32,908 bases of DNA from an uncultured Bacteroidota bacterium (GTDB taxonomy: Bacteria; Bacteroidota; Bacteroidia; Chitinophagales; Chitinophagaceae), in the NCBI GenBank assembly GCA_903926605.1, contig CAIYJV010000414.1, positions 1 to 32,908 on the forward strand, written 5' to 3'. The position numbers and the translations under genes were made by a program. Below are positions 24,690-32,906 of this stretch, piece by piece (the first letter of the stretch is position 1; every line of letters starts with the position of its first letter). Under the pieces are notes generated by a model. That model was not told the origin of the DNA, made no database searches, and worked only from the letters and a program-made list of their open reading frames with translations.

Positions 24690-24815
24690 CAATCATTTTT
24701 GTTTTGGTACAACCGCTGGCCGGTATTTGTTGGTGCCGATTAGCGGGTAGTAGGTTTTATTTGCTGCAAAGTAACTAATATAAGCCCAATTATTTTAGTT
24801 ATACTTTATTTAAAA

Positions 24816-25325
24816 TCACCAATTTACAAACGCTTTGTTGAATATGTCGTCTGCAAGCTGATTGCCGATATCGTCTATCAGACCGGTTTCCACGCTTTGC
24901 AACGTTTGGCTGGCATCAAAATCCGAAAATCGGGTAAAAGTTTGTGTGAAGTTTCCTTTTTCGTTCAGTCGGTTCTTGAACACAACTTGTATACTGAGTG
25001 TAAGCCTGTTTTTTGTGGCCACCTGCACATTTTGTGCGCCTGTTACAGACACTTCGTAGGCTGTTATCGTACCGGTCATGTCATAATCTGCATCATCACT
25101 CAGTACCGACGAAAGCCCGGTCTGCGACAAGATGCGGCTGCGCAACTTGTCGGTGAGGGTGGAGGCCAGACTGGGCACCACATTGCGCGCCCTGTTATCT
25201 ACCTGATGAATATTGATGCTTTTACCTTCAATGGTTGCCCCGCTGAAACTGTATATGCCGCAGCCGGTTAGCATGAATAATGCCGCGAAAAACAGAATAA
25301 TGGATACGTTTCTGGTCAGGTTCAT
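24816..25325 (-). CDS. lptE: LPS-assembly lipoprotein LptE
   Basis: LptE is the outer-membrane lipoprotein that plugs the LptD barrel during LPS delivery. The 169-aa protein has a lipoprotein signal ending in LTGC (Cys22), followed by the Bacteroidota LptE start GIYSFSGATI. The body holds typical strands (INIHQVDNRA, LRSRILSQTGLSSVLSDDADYDMTGTITAYEVS) and the C-terminal helix DIGNQLADDIFNKAFVNW. An ATG at 25337 in frame would add four residues, but it lies inside a TAnnTTTG promoter box (25335-25342), so I chose the ATG at 25325, 9 nt behind that box. Its neighbours are the TPR protein and secG downstream, the order usual in this phylum. Confidence 0.9.
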   Translation of the reverse strand: MNLTRNVSIILFFAALFMLTGCGIYSFSGATIEGKSINIHQVDNRARNVVPSLASTLTDKLRSRILSQTGLSSVLSDDADYDMTGTITAYEVSVTGAQNVQVATKNRLTLSIQVVFKNRLNEKGNFTQTFTRFSDFDASQTLQSVETGLIDDIGNQLADDIFNKAFVNW

Positions 25326-25334
25326 GAGATTTGG

Positions 25335-25342
25335 CAAAGTTA
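25335..25342 (-). promoter_or_regulatory. -7 element for lptE
   Basis: On the minus strand this reads TAACTTTG, a full TAnnTTTG match, ending 9 nt before the ATG at 25325. It argues against the upstream ATG at 25337 and gives lptE a promoter separate from the membrane-protein gene 38 nt upstream. The -33 box is not evident. Confidence 0.55.
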
Positions 25343-25375
25343 AGTATCCATGCGCAAATATTTTGTAGCATCAGG

Positions 25376-26311
25376 TTATTCCAATATTTCGGCAGGTTGT
25401 TCCTGCGAAAGTTTCCCCAGCAGTATGCTTACGTTCAGGTCGTAGCCCACAAGTAGTATCAGCGTATTGTACCACAGCCACGCCATGAATGCGATGAGCG
25501 TGCCTATGGAGCCATACACTTTGTTGTAGTTCAGAAAATTGTTGACCAGGAAAAAGAAAAACGATGTGACGATAATGGTGGCGATTGTAGCAAACACCGA
25601 TCCGGCCGATACGAACTTGAATCGGTGCGTGAGCGATGGCCCATAGGTGTAAATGATGGATATTGCCACAAACATGAGCAGGAAAAGGATGGTATAACTC
25701 AGCACTTTTACGGCTGTTCCGTTGTGAAAAATTCCGAGCAATAGTTTATTGATGCTTTTGTTCTGGAGTATCAGCACCACAATGGTTGCCCACAGTACAC
25801 TCATAAGGATCAGGGTCAGTTTTATGGCGGTCCATTTGCGCTGGAAAAATGTACGTTTTCTGTAAAGGGTGAGGCTTCTGTCAAAACTCTTCATCAATGC
25901 GCCCATCCCGTTTGACGCATAGTAAAGCGTAAGCACCAGACCGAAAGACAATACACTATTATGCGGTTTGTGCATAAAGTCTGTAATGATCCCGGCTACG
26001 TTCTGGTAAATTTTGTAGTTAGGGGTAACCATTTTTAGCGTTTTAAGAATGGTTTGTTCAGAATTGCCCAAATGCAGAAAGGGAACCAGTGAGAAAAGGA
26101 ACAGAAAGGTAGGCGGAATAGCCAAAATGAAACTGAACGTTACGAGGTCTGCACGATCCAGTAAATTGGAGTCGCTTACTTCCTGAATAAAAAACCTACT
26201 CACGTCAAACAGGGACGCACCCTTTAGCCCGGGCAGTTTTATTTGCTTAGACTTGTTCACGATGGCCTTCACGAGTCGTAAGTTCCGGATATGCGCTTTT
26301 TTTATTTTCAT
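25376..26311 (-). CDS. YihY/BrkB-family inner-membrane protein
   Basis: A 311-aa polytopic membrane protein. About six hydrophobic helices are visible: 57-80 (LVTFSFILAIPPTFLFLFSLVPF), about 117-135 (VLSFGLVLTLYYASNGMGALM), 160-180 (LTLILMSVLWATIVVLIL), 203-225 (VLSYTILFLLMFVAISIIYTYGP), 232-257 (FVSAGSVFATIATIIVTSFFFFLVNNF) and 270-295 (GTLIAFMAWLWYNTLILLVGYDLN). The last two, with YGSIGTLIAFMAWLW and the LVGYDLN end, are the family hallmark. YihY proteins were once called ribonuclease BN in error; their transport role is not settled. The start is 26 nt after the stop of the dipeptidyl peptidase gene, so the two are probably co-transcribed. Confidence 0.92.
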   Translation of the reverse strand: MKIKKAHIRNLRLVKAIVNKSKQIKLPGLKGASLFDVSRFFIQEVSDSNLLDRADLVTFSFILAIPPTFLFLFSLVPFLHLGNSEQTILKTLKMVTPNYKIYQNVAGIITDFMHKPHNSVLSFGLVLTLYYASNGMGALMKSFDRSLTLYRKRTFFQRKWTAIKLTLILMSVLWATIVVLILQNKSINKLLLGIFHNGTAVKVLSYTILFLLMFVAISIIYTYGPSLTHRFKFVSAGSVFATIATIIVTSFFFFLVNNFLNYNKVYGSIGTLIAFMAWLWYNTLILLVGYDLNVSILLGKLSQEQPAEILE

Positions 26312-26337
26312 TCTGACAGAGCAGTATACAGAAAAGG

Positions 26338-28515
26338 TTACAGGTTTTGAAGAATAAAATCAGTCATGCGGCGGTAAAGGTGCAACCTTGTTCCCATACC
26401 GGAAATACCATGTGCCTTGTCCGGATAGTATTCACTATCGTAATCCTTGCCTGCTTTTATCAACGCGTTGGCCAACATCACAGAGTTTTGGAAATGTACA
26501 TTGTCATCGGCAGTACCATGTATGAACAGGAATTTCCCGTTCAGGCGGCCGGCTATTTTTTCCGGGGCATTATCATCATACCCGGCTGCGTTTTCCAGAG
26601 GCGTCCGCATATAGCGTTCGGTGTAAATATTGTCATAGTAGCGCCAGTTGGTCACAGGTGCCACGGCTATAGCCATCTTAAATACATCGTTGCCCTTCAG
26701 TATGCAGTTGCTGGCCATGAATCCGCCATAGCTCCAGCCCCATATCCCAATTCTGTTTTTGTCTGCCCAGCGCTGTGTGCCCAGGTATTTTGCCACAGCT
26801 ATCTGGTCGTCACTTTCATACTTGCCCAGTTGCAAATAGGTTTTTTTCTTGAATGCCTCACCTCTGAAACCCGTTCCCGTACCGTCTGCGCAAACGATCA
26901 CATAGCCTTTTTCCGCCAGCATCTGGTGCCAGAAATAGTTGCCCAAGGGAAATTTGTCTGCTACTTCCTGCGACCCGGGCCCACTGTATTGATACAACAG
27001 TACCGGATATTTTTTATTGCTGTCAAAGTCGGGTGGTGTTATTATCCATGCGTTCAGCTCGTCTTGTGCGCCAGGTACTTTCATAAATCCGGCGCTGCCC
27101 AGCCGGTATTCCTTCATTTTCATTTCCAGTGCATGGTTGTCTTCCAGCGTTCTTATTATTTTCCCGGTGGCATCCCGCAGATAATATACGGGCACATGAC
27201 TGATCGTAGTGAATTTGTCCACGAAGTAGTGAAAGCCTTCGCATTTCGTAATGCTGTGATAGCCTTTTTCGTCCGTTATGTTTTTTTGTGTTTTCCCCGC
27301 CCAGTCGGTAGCAAACAGGTTGCGTTCCATTGGATTTGTACCTGTTGCCGTGTAGAATACCAGCTTCTTATGTTCGTCCACACCGGTCAGTGCGTCCACC
27401 TCGCGGTCTCCCGGAGTGAGGCAGGTGCTTTTCCCATTCGTCCAGTCATACAGGAACAGGTGGCTGTGCCCGTCTTTTTCACTGCGCAAAATCATACTGT
27501 GTCCATCGGGCAAAAAGTTTATTTCATCGGTCACTTCCACATAACACTTGTTCTCTTCTGTATACACCACTTTCGATGCTCCCGTCTGGGCATCTGCAAA
27601 AAGAAGTTCCAGTTTGTTCTGGTGCCGGTTCAGGCGGTAGATGCATAACGTGGCTGCGTCGCGGGTCCATTTTATCCTCGGTATATATTGGTCGGTAACC
27701 GGGCCGGCATCGCAGGTGGCTATTTTTCCTGTTGCCGTTTCACAGGTTTTTATCTGTACTATAGAATTTGCTTCTCCGGCCTTGGGGTATTTGTAGGTAT
27801 ATTGCTGCGGGTACAACCCGTTGTATTTCGCCATCGTGTATTCGGGTACCGCAGACTCGTCAAATCTGTACCAGGCAATATATTTGCTGTCTGGTGACCA
27901 CTCAAATGCCCGCGTAAATCCAAACTCTTCTTCATATACCCAGTCGCAGTTTCCGTTTGATATATGGTTCAGGAGCCCGTCATTGGTTATCCTGTTCACG
28001 CTTTGTACAGACAAGTCCATTACCCACAGGTCATTGTTTTTTACCCAGGCTATCTTTTTGCCGTCCGGCGATAATGTGGGGTGCAACACCTTTGTCGTGT
28101 CTACCGTGATTAGGCGTCCTGTACTCAGGTCGGCCACATAGGTGCGGTACAGTACCGAGCGGCGGTATATGTTTTCTCCGCCGGCCATCAACACCAGTTT
28201 GGTCTCGTCTTCGCTGAATCTGTATTCGTCAAATTTCGGCAGCACAACACCCGTATTCAGTTTGCTGTTTTCTACGAGCGCATTTAACAGGTTTCCTTTT
28301 TCCAGATCATAGACCCTTATGTGTTGTCCTGCACTGTCTGTTTCCAGTTTTGTAAATCGTTTGCCGTCCTTCATGGCATTAAAGCCCGGAATGTCTTTCA
28401 CCCGAAAGGTGCTCTTTTGCCAAAGGTCTTCCAGTGTAATGTCTTTCAGGTTTTGTTGGGCCCGCAGCATTGCCGGTAAAACAAGCAGTATGCACAATAT
28501 TGTCTTCTTGATCAT
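26338..28515 (-). CDS. Dipeptidyl peptidase IV (S9B serine peptidase)
   Basis: This exported enzyme removes X-Pro or X-Ala dipeptides from peptide N-termini. Residues 1-20 are a signal peptide (IKKTILCILLVLPAMLRA). The eight-bladed beta-propeller (DPPIV_N) covers about 95-455 and contains the DWVYEEEF segment (191-198), whose Glu pair binds the substrate N-terminus. The alpha/beta-hydrolase domain spans about 490-725 with nucleophile S595 in GWSYGG, Asp at 671 in HGTADDNVH and H702 in KAHGI, all in place. Length 725 aa fits the family. The -7 element TAATTTTG lies 10 nt before the ATG. It leads a minus-strand series into the YihY-like gene. Confidence 0.95.
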   Translation of the reverse strand: MIKKTILCILLVLPAMLRAQQNLKDITLEDLWQKSTFRVKDIPGFNAMKDGKRFTKLETDSAGQHIRVYDLEKGNLLNALVENSKLNTGVVLPKFDEYRFSEDETKLVLMAGGENIYRRSVLYRTYVADLSTGRLITVDTTKVLHPTLSPDGKKIAWVKNNDLWVMDLSVQSVNRITNDGLLNHISNGNCDWVYEEEFGFTRAFEWSPDSKYIAWYRFDESAVPEYTMAKYNGLYPQQYTYKYPKAGEANSIVQIKTCETATGKIATCDAGPVTDQYIPRIKWTRDAATLCIYRLNRHQNKLELLFADAQTGASKVVYTEENKCYVEVTDEINFLPDGHSMILRSEKDGHSHLFLYDWTNGKSTCLTPGDREVDALTGVDEHKKLVFYTATGTNPMERNLFATDWAGKTQKNITDEKGYHSITKCEGFHYFVDKFTTISHVPVYYLRDATGKIIRTLEDNHALEMKMKEYRLGSAGFMKVPGAQDELNAWIITPPDFDSNKKYPVLLYQYSGPGSQEVADKFPLGNYFWHQMLAEKGYVIVCADGTGTGFRGEAFKKKTYLQLGKYESDDQIAVAKYLGTQRWADKNRIGIWGWSYGGFMASNCILKGNDVFKMAIAVAPVTNWRYYDNIYTERYMRTPLENAAGYDDNAPEKIAGRLNGKFLFIHGTADDNVHFQNSVMLANALIKAGKDYDSEYYPDKAHGISGMGTRLHLYRRMTDFILQNL

Positions 28516-28525
28516 AAGTTGTCTT

Positions 28526-28533
28526 CAAAATTA
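28526..28533 (-). promoter_or_regulatory. -7 element for the dipeptidyl peptidase gene
   Basis: On the minus strand this reads TAATTTTG, a full TAnnTTTG match, ending 10 nt before the ATG at 28515. A TTTG at 28548-28551 is only 14 nt upstream, shorter than the usual spacing. Confidence 0.5.
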
Positions 28534-28576
28534 ATAGTATGTTTTCACAAATCGGCAGTACTGACGTCTGTTTGTC

Positions 28577-29365
28577 TTATTTCAATGGTGCAGGGTTTCG
28601 GCTCACGTTCATTTCTCCAAGTATGGAAAAAGGTTTTATCGTCCGGTGTTGTTTCAGCCCAAAGCCTTCAATCGCGTGCTTTTTCAGGTACTCGCGGGTC
28701 TCGTCCACCGAATCTGTAAAAAGGAAAAGGTCAAGGTCTTCTCCAGCTATTGTTTTCTCAGCCTGCATTTTTTGCAGAAAACTGTACAGTGACGCATGAT
28801 ATGTTTTACCAAACAATACAACCGGAACCTTTTTCATCTTGCCGGTTTGCACCAGTTCTAAAGATTCAAAGAATTCGTCCATGGTGCCATAGCCACCGGG
28901 CATTACAATAAATCCGTAGGAATACTTGGTGAGCAGCACTTTTCGCACAAAAAAGTACTTGATGTCCACCCATTTGTCCAGATATTTGTTGGGGTGCTGT
29001 TCGTGGGCCAGCACTATATTGCAACCTACAGAATAGCCACCCGCTTCTTTGGCTCCGCGGTTTGCCGCTTCCATTATACCGGGTCCGCCACCCGTCATTA
29101 CGGTAAACCCCATTTTCGCTATTTCCTGACCGATCTGCCGGGCGGCCTTATAAAAAACGTGATCTTCATCAAATCTTGCCGAACCAAAGACTGTGACACA
29201 TGGGCCTGCAAAATGGAGGTTCCTGAATCCTTTTATGAACTCGCGTACCACACCGAGCAGAAATAAAAATTCTTTTTTGCGCGAATGGGGGCCCTCCAGA
29301 AAAACTTTTGTATTCGGTGAGCCTAGCGGTGTGAAACGGCCGGAATGTGTTGAACCTGCTTCCAT
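28577..29365 (-). CDS. LOG-family nucleotide phosphoribohydrolase (TIGR00730 type)
   Basis: The family cleaves nucleoside 5'-monophosphates to base and ribose 5-phosphate; plant LOG enzymes thereby activate cytokinins, while in bacteria purine salvage or homeostasis is likely. The 262-aa protein has the Rossmann start VTVFGSARF (57-65), GGGPGIMEAANRGA (92-105) and the catalytic signature PGGYGTMDE (156-164). A Bacteroidota-style N-terminal extension of about 45 residues (KEFLFLLGVVREFIKGFRNLHF) precedes the core. The C-terminal region is complete. The gene is divergent from the UspA-like gene; the 257-nt gap between them is AT-rich. A one-mismatch -7 box (TAATTTCG on the minus strand, 29377-29370) lies in front. 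Confidence 0.9.
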   Translation of the reverse strand: MEAGSTHSGRFTPLGSPNTKVFLEGPHSRKKEFLFLLGVVREFIKGFRNLHFAGPCVTVFGSARFDEDHVFYKAARQIGQEIAKMGFTVMTGGGPGIMEAANRGAKEAGGYSVGCNIVLAHEQHPNKYLDKWVDIKYFFVRKVLLTKYSYGFIVMPGGYGTMDEFFESLELVQTGKMKKVPVVLFGKTYHASLYSFLQKMQAEKTIAGEDLDLFLFTDSVDETREYLKKHAIEGFGLKQHRTIKPFSILGEMNVSRNPAPLK

Positions 29366-29595
29366 TGCGCGAAATTAGCTATTCATGTTCATTCGCCCGG
29401 CTCTGCACGTTTTTGACGGTTGTTTTTTTTGAACAGCAGACTGGTATAAAAGCAAATATACTTTTATCTGTAAATAGCAAACAGATTTTAATGCGTAACT
29501 TAATATTTCGAAAGCCTGTATTTGTGACCTGCGGGCATTGACATTTATCATGACATCCGCTGTTGAACGTCATCTAAAAAGGACTGATGCTTTGA

Positions 29596-29603
29596 TAATT
29601 TTG
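29596..29603 (+). promoter_or_regulatory. -7 element for the UspA-like gene
   Basis: TAATTTTG is a full TAnnTTTG match, 19 nt upstream of the ATG at 29623. No TTTG at the expected -33 distance. Confidence 0.5.
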
Positions 29604-29622
29604 TTATCGGAAAAAGTCTGAA

Positions 29623-30441
29623 ATGAAAAAAGTTCTGCTGGCAATAGACGGGCAAAATTTCTCGGAGGGTGCTTTTGAGTTTATCCGGAGGATGAACGAG
29701 ATTGATCCCGTTCTGGTCGTGGGGCTTTTTTTGCCTTCGGTAGAGTTTACAGAACTGCTGTATTCGTTCGGTGGTATGACGGGCCCGGTCTTTCTTCCTG
29801 AGATGACCAATGATGTAGAGAACCAGACCAAGGCGAGTATAAAATTGTTTGAGGCGCATTGCGACAAAGCGGGTCTGGAGTTCAGGACGCATTACACGCC
29901 TGTTGAGAATGTGGTGAACGAGATCAGGAAGGAAAGCCGTTACGCCGACCTTCTGGTGCTGAGCAGTGAAAAGTTTTATACTAATCTCGGTACAGAGCGT
30001 CAGCACGAATACCTGCTACACGTACTGCACCAGTCAGAATGCCCCGTAGTGCTGGTGCCCGAGCGTTTCGAATTTCCGGAGACACTGGTCATTGCGTTCG
30101 ATGGCAGCCCTGCCTCGGCATATGCCATCAGGCAGTTTTCGGGTCTGTTCCCGCAGCTTACGGGTCTTAAGACCATTTTGGTGCATGCAGGCGTGAAGGA
30201 GCAAATGCCCGACTGGGATTATGCCGAAGAAATGATCAACAGGCATTTTCCAAACCTGACGGTTCATTCGCTGGTGGCCGACCCGAAGAAATATTTCGAT
30301 TCCTGGGTTATGGACAACCGCAACCCGATGGTGATAGCTGGCGCATATTCAAGGTCATTTATCAGTGAAATGATGAAAAAGAGTTTCGTGAGTACGGTAG
30401 TGGAAGAGCACTATGTGCCTGTATTTATAGCGCATAGATAA
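29623..30441 (+). CDS. Two-domain UspA-like universal stress protein
   Basis: A 272-aa protein with two Usp-like Rossmann domains, about 1-147 and 152-272. Each ends in a hydrophobic strand preceded by CPVVLVPE or YVPVFIAHR, as in the family, and each starts with a VLLAIDG / LVIAFDGSPAS strand-loop. The Gly-rich ATP-binding motif (G-x2-G-x9-G-S/T) is missing in both halves: SSEKFYTNLGTERQ in the first and AGAYSRSFISEMMKKS in the second. It therefore probably belongs to the non-ATP-binding class. Usp proteins are usually induced by stress or starvation. The gene is followed 27 nt later by a small coiled-coil gene on the same strand, perhaps in one operon. Confidence 0.85.
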   Translation: MKKVLLAIDGQNFSEGAFEFIRRMNEIDPVLVVGLFLPSVEFTELLYSFGGMTGPVFLPEMTNDVENQTKASIKLFEAHCDKAGLEFRTHYTPVENVVNEIRKESRYADLLVLSSEKFYTNLGTERQHEYLLHVLHQSECPVVLVPERFEFPETLVIAFDGSPASAYAIRQFSGLFPQLTGLKTILVHAGVKEQMPDWDYAEEMINRHFPNLTVHSLVADPKKYFDSWVMDNRNPMVIAGAYSRSFISEMMKKSFVSTVVEEHYVPVFIAHR

Positions 30442-30468
30442 AATAGTTTTTAACCTGGTTAATGAGTG

Positions 30469-30867
30469 ATGTTTTTGGATAATATGGTAAATAATCGGTA
30501 CATACAGTATAAGCATGAGAATGAAACATGGCTTAGGACACTGGATTATTTCCAGCAGGAAAACATTTACTTAAAAAACAGGATTGCTCAGATAGCCAAA
30601 ACCAACATCAACAATGCTTTTCTGGCCGACCTGGAGAATTTTCAGAATAGATTTGTAGATAAAGATGCCGTGATCTCGATACTGAGGTACGATATCGCAA
30701 TTCAGGACGATCTGATAGAGAGCATCAAAAACCCCAACGATGCAGTCGTAAATCATAAGATCATCAACAACCAGAATAAGTTGCGCGATGATATGCAACA
30801 AATGGAGCGTGAATTTAACAGGCTTAAATTCGACTTCAACAACTACCTGGCCAATTCGCTTCAGTAG
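30469..30867 (+). CDS. Small coiled-coil protein of unknown function
   Basis: A 132-aa, highly charged, fully helical protein without signal peptide. Two coiled-coil stretches are likely: about 13-60 (YIQYKHENETWLRTLDYFQQENIYLKN... ADLENFQNRF) and 95-130 (NNQNKLRDDMQQMEREFNRLKFDFNNYL). There are no Cys residues and I see no named domain. I chose the ATG at 30469; the GTG at 30466 is directly before it in frame, and another ATG at 30484 is possible. It lies 27 nt behind the UspA-like gene on the same strand, so the two may be co-expressed under stress. The 178-nt gap to pth contains two short GC-rich hairpins (30947-30964 and about 30979-31000) without T runs. Confidence 0.7.
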   Translation: MFLDNMVNNRYIQYKHENETWLRTLDYFQQENIYLKNRIAQIAKTNINNAFLADLENFQNRFVDKDAVISILRYDIAIQDDLIESIKNPNDAVVNHKIINNQNKLRDDMQQMEREFNRLKFDFNNYLANSLQ

Positions 30868-31045
30868 GTTTTCCTTTCTTTTACTTTAGTGTACTGATTC
30901 CGTTTGTTGGGCTATTCCAAAAGCAGATGTATTTTTGGCGCTGTGCCACCGATATTAGTGGTGGTGTTTTGCCATTCCACCTCCGTTGTGGCAGGTGGCA
31001 AGCCGGGTGTTCCGGTACGGGCATAAAGGATAAAAAATTGTTTGA

Positions 31046-31606
31046 ATGAAATACCTCATCGTCGGACTTGGTAATATTGGGGCGGAATACGATTCCACCC
31101 GGCATAACATTGGGTTTGAAGTGGCCGATACGCTGGTGCTGAAAAACGGTGGCAACTACCGGCTGGACCGGCACGCTTTTGTGTCTGAAGTAAAGTGGAA
31201 GGGCAAGTCCTTTATTGTCATCAAGCCCACCACCTACATGAACCTGAGTGGCAAGGCTGTGAAATACTGGATGGACAAAGAAAAGATAACGCTGGAAAAT
31301 GTGCTGGTGATAGTGGATGATCTGGCGCTGCCGCTGGCCACACTGCGTATCAGGGCGGGTGGCAGCGCTGCCGGTCACAACGGACTTAAGAGTATTCAGG
31401 AAACGCTCACTACCGACCAGTACCCGCGTTTGCGCTTCGGTATCGGTAATAATTTCCCCAAGGGCAGGCAGGTAGAATTCGTATTGGGCAGATGGACCGT
31501 AAACGAGGTGCCGGTAGTAAAAGACACCTTGCTGAAGGCCGTAGAAGCCATAGAGTGCATTGTGTCGCAGGGCATCTCCAAAGCAATGACGTTTTACAAT
31601 AAGTAA
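31046..31606 (+). CDS. pth: Peptidyl-tRNA hydrolase
   Basis: Pth frees tRNAs from peptidyl-tRNAs dropped by the ribosome and is essential. The 186-aa protein has all family residues: N10 in VGLGNIG, the catalytic H20 in STRHNIGF, N66 in PTTYMNLSG, D91/D92 in VIVDDLALP, and the GGSAAGHNGLKSI block (105-117). The usual 'GLGNPG' is GLGNIG here, a small change. Length is normal. The usual neighbour rplY/L25 is not adjacent. A terminator follows the stop codon immediately, and recA converges from the other side. Confidence 0.95.
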   Translation: MKYLIVGLGNIGAEYDSTRHNIGFEVADTLVLKNGGNYRLDRHAFVSEVKWKGKSFIVIKPTTYMNLSGKAVKYWMDKEKITLENVLVIVDDLALPLATLRIRAGGSAAGHNGLKSIQETLTTDQYPRLRFGIGNNFPKGRQVEFVLGRWTVNEVPVVKDTLLKAVEAIECIVSQGISKAMTFYNK

Positions 31607-31637
31607 GAAAGCCGGGATACCCCGGCCTTCTGCTTTT
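31607..31637. terminator. Terminator between convergent pth and recA
   Basis: GCCGGG (31611-31616) and CCCGGC (31621-31626) pair around a 4-nt loop, extended by GAA/TTC on the outside with one mismatch. A short T run (TGCTTTTA) follows on the + strand. It can serve pth and probably recA as well. Confidence 0.75.
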
Positions 31638-31664
31638 ACTAACCCTTAATTCACAACTATTTTA

Positions 31665-32657
31665 TTATTGGTCTGCCTGTAAAGACGCACGTATGCTAGC
31701 TTCCAGCGAATCCATCATTTCCGGATTGTCTGCCAGGAACTGCTTTACAGCATCACGTCCCTGACCTATTTTGCTATCGCCATAAGCAAACCAGGAACCG
31801 CTTTTCTGCAGTAATCCCAGCTCTACGCCCATGTCTATTATTTCACCCACTTTGCTGATGCCTTCGCCGAAGATCATATCAAATTCCACCTGGCGGAAGG
31901 GGGGCGCTACCTTGTTCTTCACCACTTTCACCCTTACACGGTTACCGCTGGCCACATCTCCGTCCTTGATCTGGCTGATACGCCTGATGTCCAGTCGGAC
32001 CGAAGCATAGAACTTCAGCGCATTACCACCCGTAGTGGTTTCCGGATTGCCGAACATGACACCTATTTTTTCACGCAGCTGGTTGATGAATATGCAGCAG
32101 CAGCCGGTACGGTTTATCGTGGCCGTAAGCTTGCGCAGTGCCTGGCTCATAAGGCGTGCCTGCAGGCCCATCTTGCTTTCGCCCATTTCGCCTTCCAGTT
32201 CTCCCTTGGGCACCAGTGCCGCTACCGAGTCTATCACCACTACGTCTACCGCTCCCGAGGATATCAGCCTGTCGGCTATTTCCAGGCCTTGTTCGCCATA
32301 GTCCGGCTGAGAGATGATCAGGTTGTCCACATCTACTCCCAGCTTGCGGGCATAGTTGGCGTCAAACGCATGTTCCGCATCTATTATGGCGCAAATACCA
32401 CCCAGCTTCTGCGCCTCGGCAATATTGTGCAGCGCGATGGTGGTTTTACCCGACGATTCCGGACCGTAGATCTCAATGATACGTCCACGGGGGAAACCGC
32501 CCACACCCAGCGCTATGTCCAGTCCCAGCGAGCCGGTGCTGATCACTTCCATTTTCTCTTTCTGCTTTTCGCCAAGCAGCATCACAGATCCCTTGCCATA
32601 ATCTTTTTCAATTTTGTCCAGCGCCAGTTTCAGCACTTTTAATTTGTCGTCTGCCAT
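31665..32657 (-). CDS. recA: Recombinase RecA
   Basis: RecA forms filaments on single-stranded DNA, performs strand exchange and triggers the SOS response. The 330-aa protein carries Walker A GPESSGKT (65-72), the Walker B region [12 protein letters not shown] (139-150), loop L1 LEGEMGES (154-161), loop L2 [16 protein letters not shown] (202-217) and the KNKVAPPF segment (247-254). The C-terminus is short (ASLQADQ) and lacks the long acidic tail of E. coli RecA (353 aa). Three consecutive Cys residues (186-188, TGCCCIF) in a core strand are uncommon. The -7 box TATTTTTG lies 33 nt upstream. No LexA-type SOS box is recognised, consistent with many Bacteroidota. Confidence 0.98.
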   Translation of the reverse strand: MADDKLKVLKLALDKIEKDYGKGSVMLLGEKQKEKMEVISTGSLGLDIALGVGGFPRGRIIEIYGPESSGKTTIALHNIAEAQKLGGICAIIDAEHAFDANYARKLGVDVDNLIISQPDYGEQGLEIADRLISSGAVDVVVIDSVAALVPKGELEGEMGESKMGLQARLMSQALRKLTATINRTGCCCIFINQLREKIGVMFGNPETTTGGNALKFYASVRLDIRRISQIKDGDVASGNRVRVKVVKNKVAPPFRQVEFDMIFGEGISKVGEIIDMGVELGLLQKSGSWFAYGDSKIGQGRDAVKQFLADNPEMMDSLEASIRASLQADQ

Positions 32658-32690
32658 ATATTGAGTTGTTTTTTACGATTTGTTGTTTTC

Positions 32691-32698
32691 CAAAAATA
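32691..32698 (-). promoter_or_regulatory. -7 element for recA
   Basis: On the minus strand this reads TATTTTTG, a full TAnnTTTG match, 33 nt before the recA ATG. A convincing -33 box is lacking, which fits a regulated promoter, but no operator is recognised. Confidence 0.5.
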
Positions 32699-32889
32699 AC
32701 CTAAAAAAGCGGTCTTTGTCGGTGGGTGATATTTAATAATTTTATTTTAAGATAAGCGAATTCGGGTAGAAATGTCAAGAAATTCGTAAATTCTTTGTAT
32801 TTGTATCCTTCGTTTCGTTTTAAAATTTGAATATTAATCCCTTTGACGACACAAAAATTGTCTAAAAAATTGAATATTCCAAATAAAAT

Positions 32890-32906
32890 GGAAAAAATAT
32901 TTTTCC
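32890..32906. repeat. AT-rich inverted repeat at the window edge
   Basis: GGAAAAA (32890-32896) and TTTTTCC (32900-32906) are perfect 7-bp arms around ATA. The preceding 190 bases upstream of recA are very AT-rich and contain TTGAATATT twice. The element is cut off by the end of the window, so whether it belongs to recA or to the next gene is unknown. Confidence 0.35.

Noticed and set aside
26347-27648. 433-codon + strand open frame opposite the dipeptidyl peptidase gene
   Set aside because: It is the antisense shadow of a gene with a complete catalytic triad; it is rich in His, Cys and Phe and has no domain pattern.
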